From Proteiniphilum sp. UBA5267 (lineage in GTDB: Bacteria > Bacteroidota > Bacteroidia > Bacteroidales > Dysgonomonadaceae), in the NCBI GenBank assembly GCA_002411515.1, contig DHTF01000046.1:1-5459 (forward strand): a stretch of DNA of 5,459 bases, given 5' to 3'. The notes under the pieces are model-generated. The model did no database searches. It was not told the origin of the DNA and was given only the letters and a program-made list of their open reading frames with translations. Position numbers and translations under genes: made by a program. Positions 5,299 through 5,459 of the stretch are shown here, one piece after another; within the stretch, counting starts at the first letter, position 1, and each line of letters starts with the position of its first letter.

Positions 5299-5459
5299 TT
5301 AAATCCCAATCAGGCACAAAAATTCAATTGTGGCCTGAGTGGATAAATGTTTATATTTCTCACTTTCATCAGCTTCAATAATAACGTGACAAAATAAGGC
5401 AAGGGAATATCCCTCATGTGCCGGATCAGGTTCACTACAAATATGATTGCCCCTATCCA
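5299..5459 (-). CDS. Unrecognised protein, C-terminal part (start outside window)
   Basis: On the minus strand a frame open at the right edge runs about 52 codons to TAA at 5301-5299. It encodes a protein-like segment including HICSEPDPAHEGYSLALF, then VIIEADESEKYKHLSTQATI and the ending EFLCLIGI. Of the two longer minus-strand frames here, this one has balanced, mixed composition. The other is Ile/Leu/Arg-rich and stops at 5312-5310. The stop is about 45 bp from the point where the DUF1080 gene breaks off. That layout would suit the 3' end of a transposase running close to the end of an inserted element, but I recognise no transposase motif in these residues. The function is therefore left open. 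Confidence 0.4.
   Translation of the reverse strand, partial: DRGNHICSEPDPAHEGYSLALFCHVIIEADESEKYKHLSTQATIEFLCLIGI
5310..5338. repeat. Hairpin with one bulge near the end of the minus-strand ORF
   Basis: TCAGGCACAA (5310-5319) pairs with TTGTGGCCTGA (5328-5338) with a single unpaired base and an 8-nt loop. No T-run follows on the plus strand. On the minus strand the hairpin precedes the predicted stop at 5301-5299 by about 9 nt, so it would be inside the coding end. It could be an element-end structure or a weak terminator. Confidence 0.4.

Noticed and set aside
4831..5346. Overlapping ORFs in other frames within and beyond the DUF1080 gene (4831-5028, 4953-5168 minus, 5137-5346)
   Set aside because: Arg/His/Cys-rich translations typical of wrong frames of G/C-rich coding DNA. 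The DUF1080 frame explains the region.
1..5459. CRISPR array, tRNA, rRNA, riboswitch or replication origin
   Set aside because: No regularly spaced repeat set, cloverleaf, conserved rRNA segment or clustered origin-type repeats could be found on either strand.

Overview
The window looks like accessory DNA from a Bacteroidota genome (Bacteroides, Dysgonomonas or Proteiniphilum type). The evidence is the gene set and the lipoprotein-type export signal. The set comprises a GH106-type alpha-L-rhamnosidase lipoprotein, a secreted WbsX/GH99-like protein and a secreted DUF1080 (3-keto-disaccharide hydrolase family) protein. Such genes are typical of glycan-utilisation regions in this phylum. No SusC/SusD pair, regulator, tRNA, rRNA or CRISPR array is visible.

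Only one gene is complete and intact: the 1033-codon GH106-like gene at 1263-4364 (+). Everything around it is partial or broken.

Left side, minus strand: reading downstream from the centre, a decayed unrecognised coding stretch (about 1256 to 900) is followed by the N-terminal third or less of a WbsX-like gene (810 to about 467). That gene carries a one-base frameshift in a C-run. It is then joined in frame, in the middle of both genes, to the C-terminal part of an IS1595/ISXO2-type transposase (about 466 to 122). A short plus-strand coding tail (3-113) enters from beyond the window edge and ends next to the transposase stop.

Right side, plus strand: directly after the GH106 stop, codon choice changes towards G/C-ending codons. 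There follow a 61-codon ORF that looks like the tail of a larger gene (4369-4554), a 97-bp gap with a 12-bp direct repeat, and a DUF1080 gene (4652-5263). The DUF1080 gene is broken by an in-frame TAA at codon 60 and loses its C-terminus near 5254. A minus-strand partial gene (5299-5459) of unknown function enters from the right edge.

My overall reading is a mosaic scar: an intact rhamnosidase between fragments of two or more carbohydrate-related gene sets, stitched together by insertion-sequence activity and deletion. Several lesions sit in homopolymers, so sequencing or assembly error is a live alternative for some of them. I found no convincing new multi-gene system. The most unusual observations are the in-frame WbsX-transposase chimera, the decayed coding layer hidden upstream of the rhamnosidase, and a nine-G tract inside the rhamnosidase gene.
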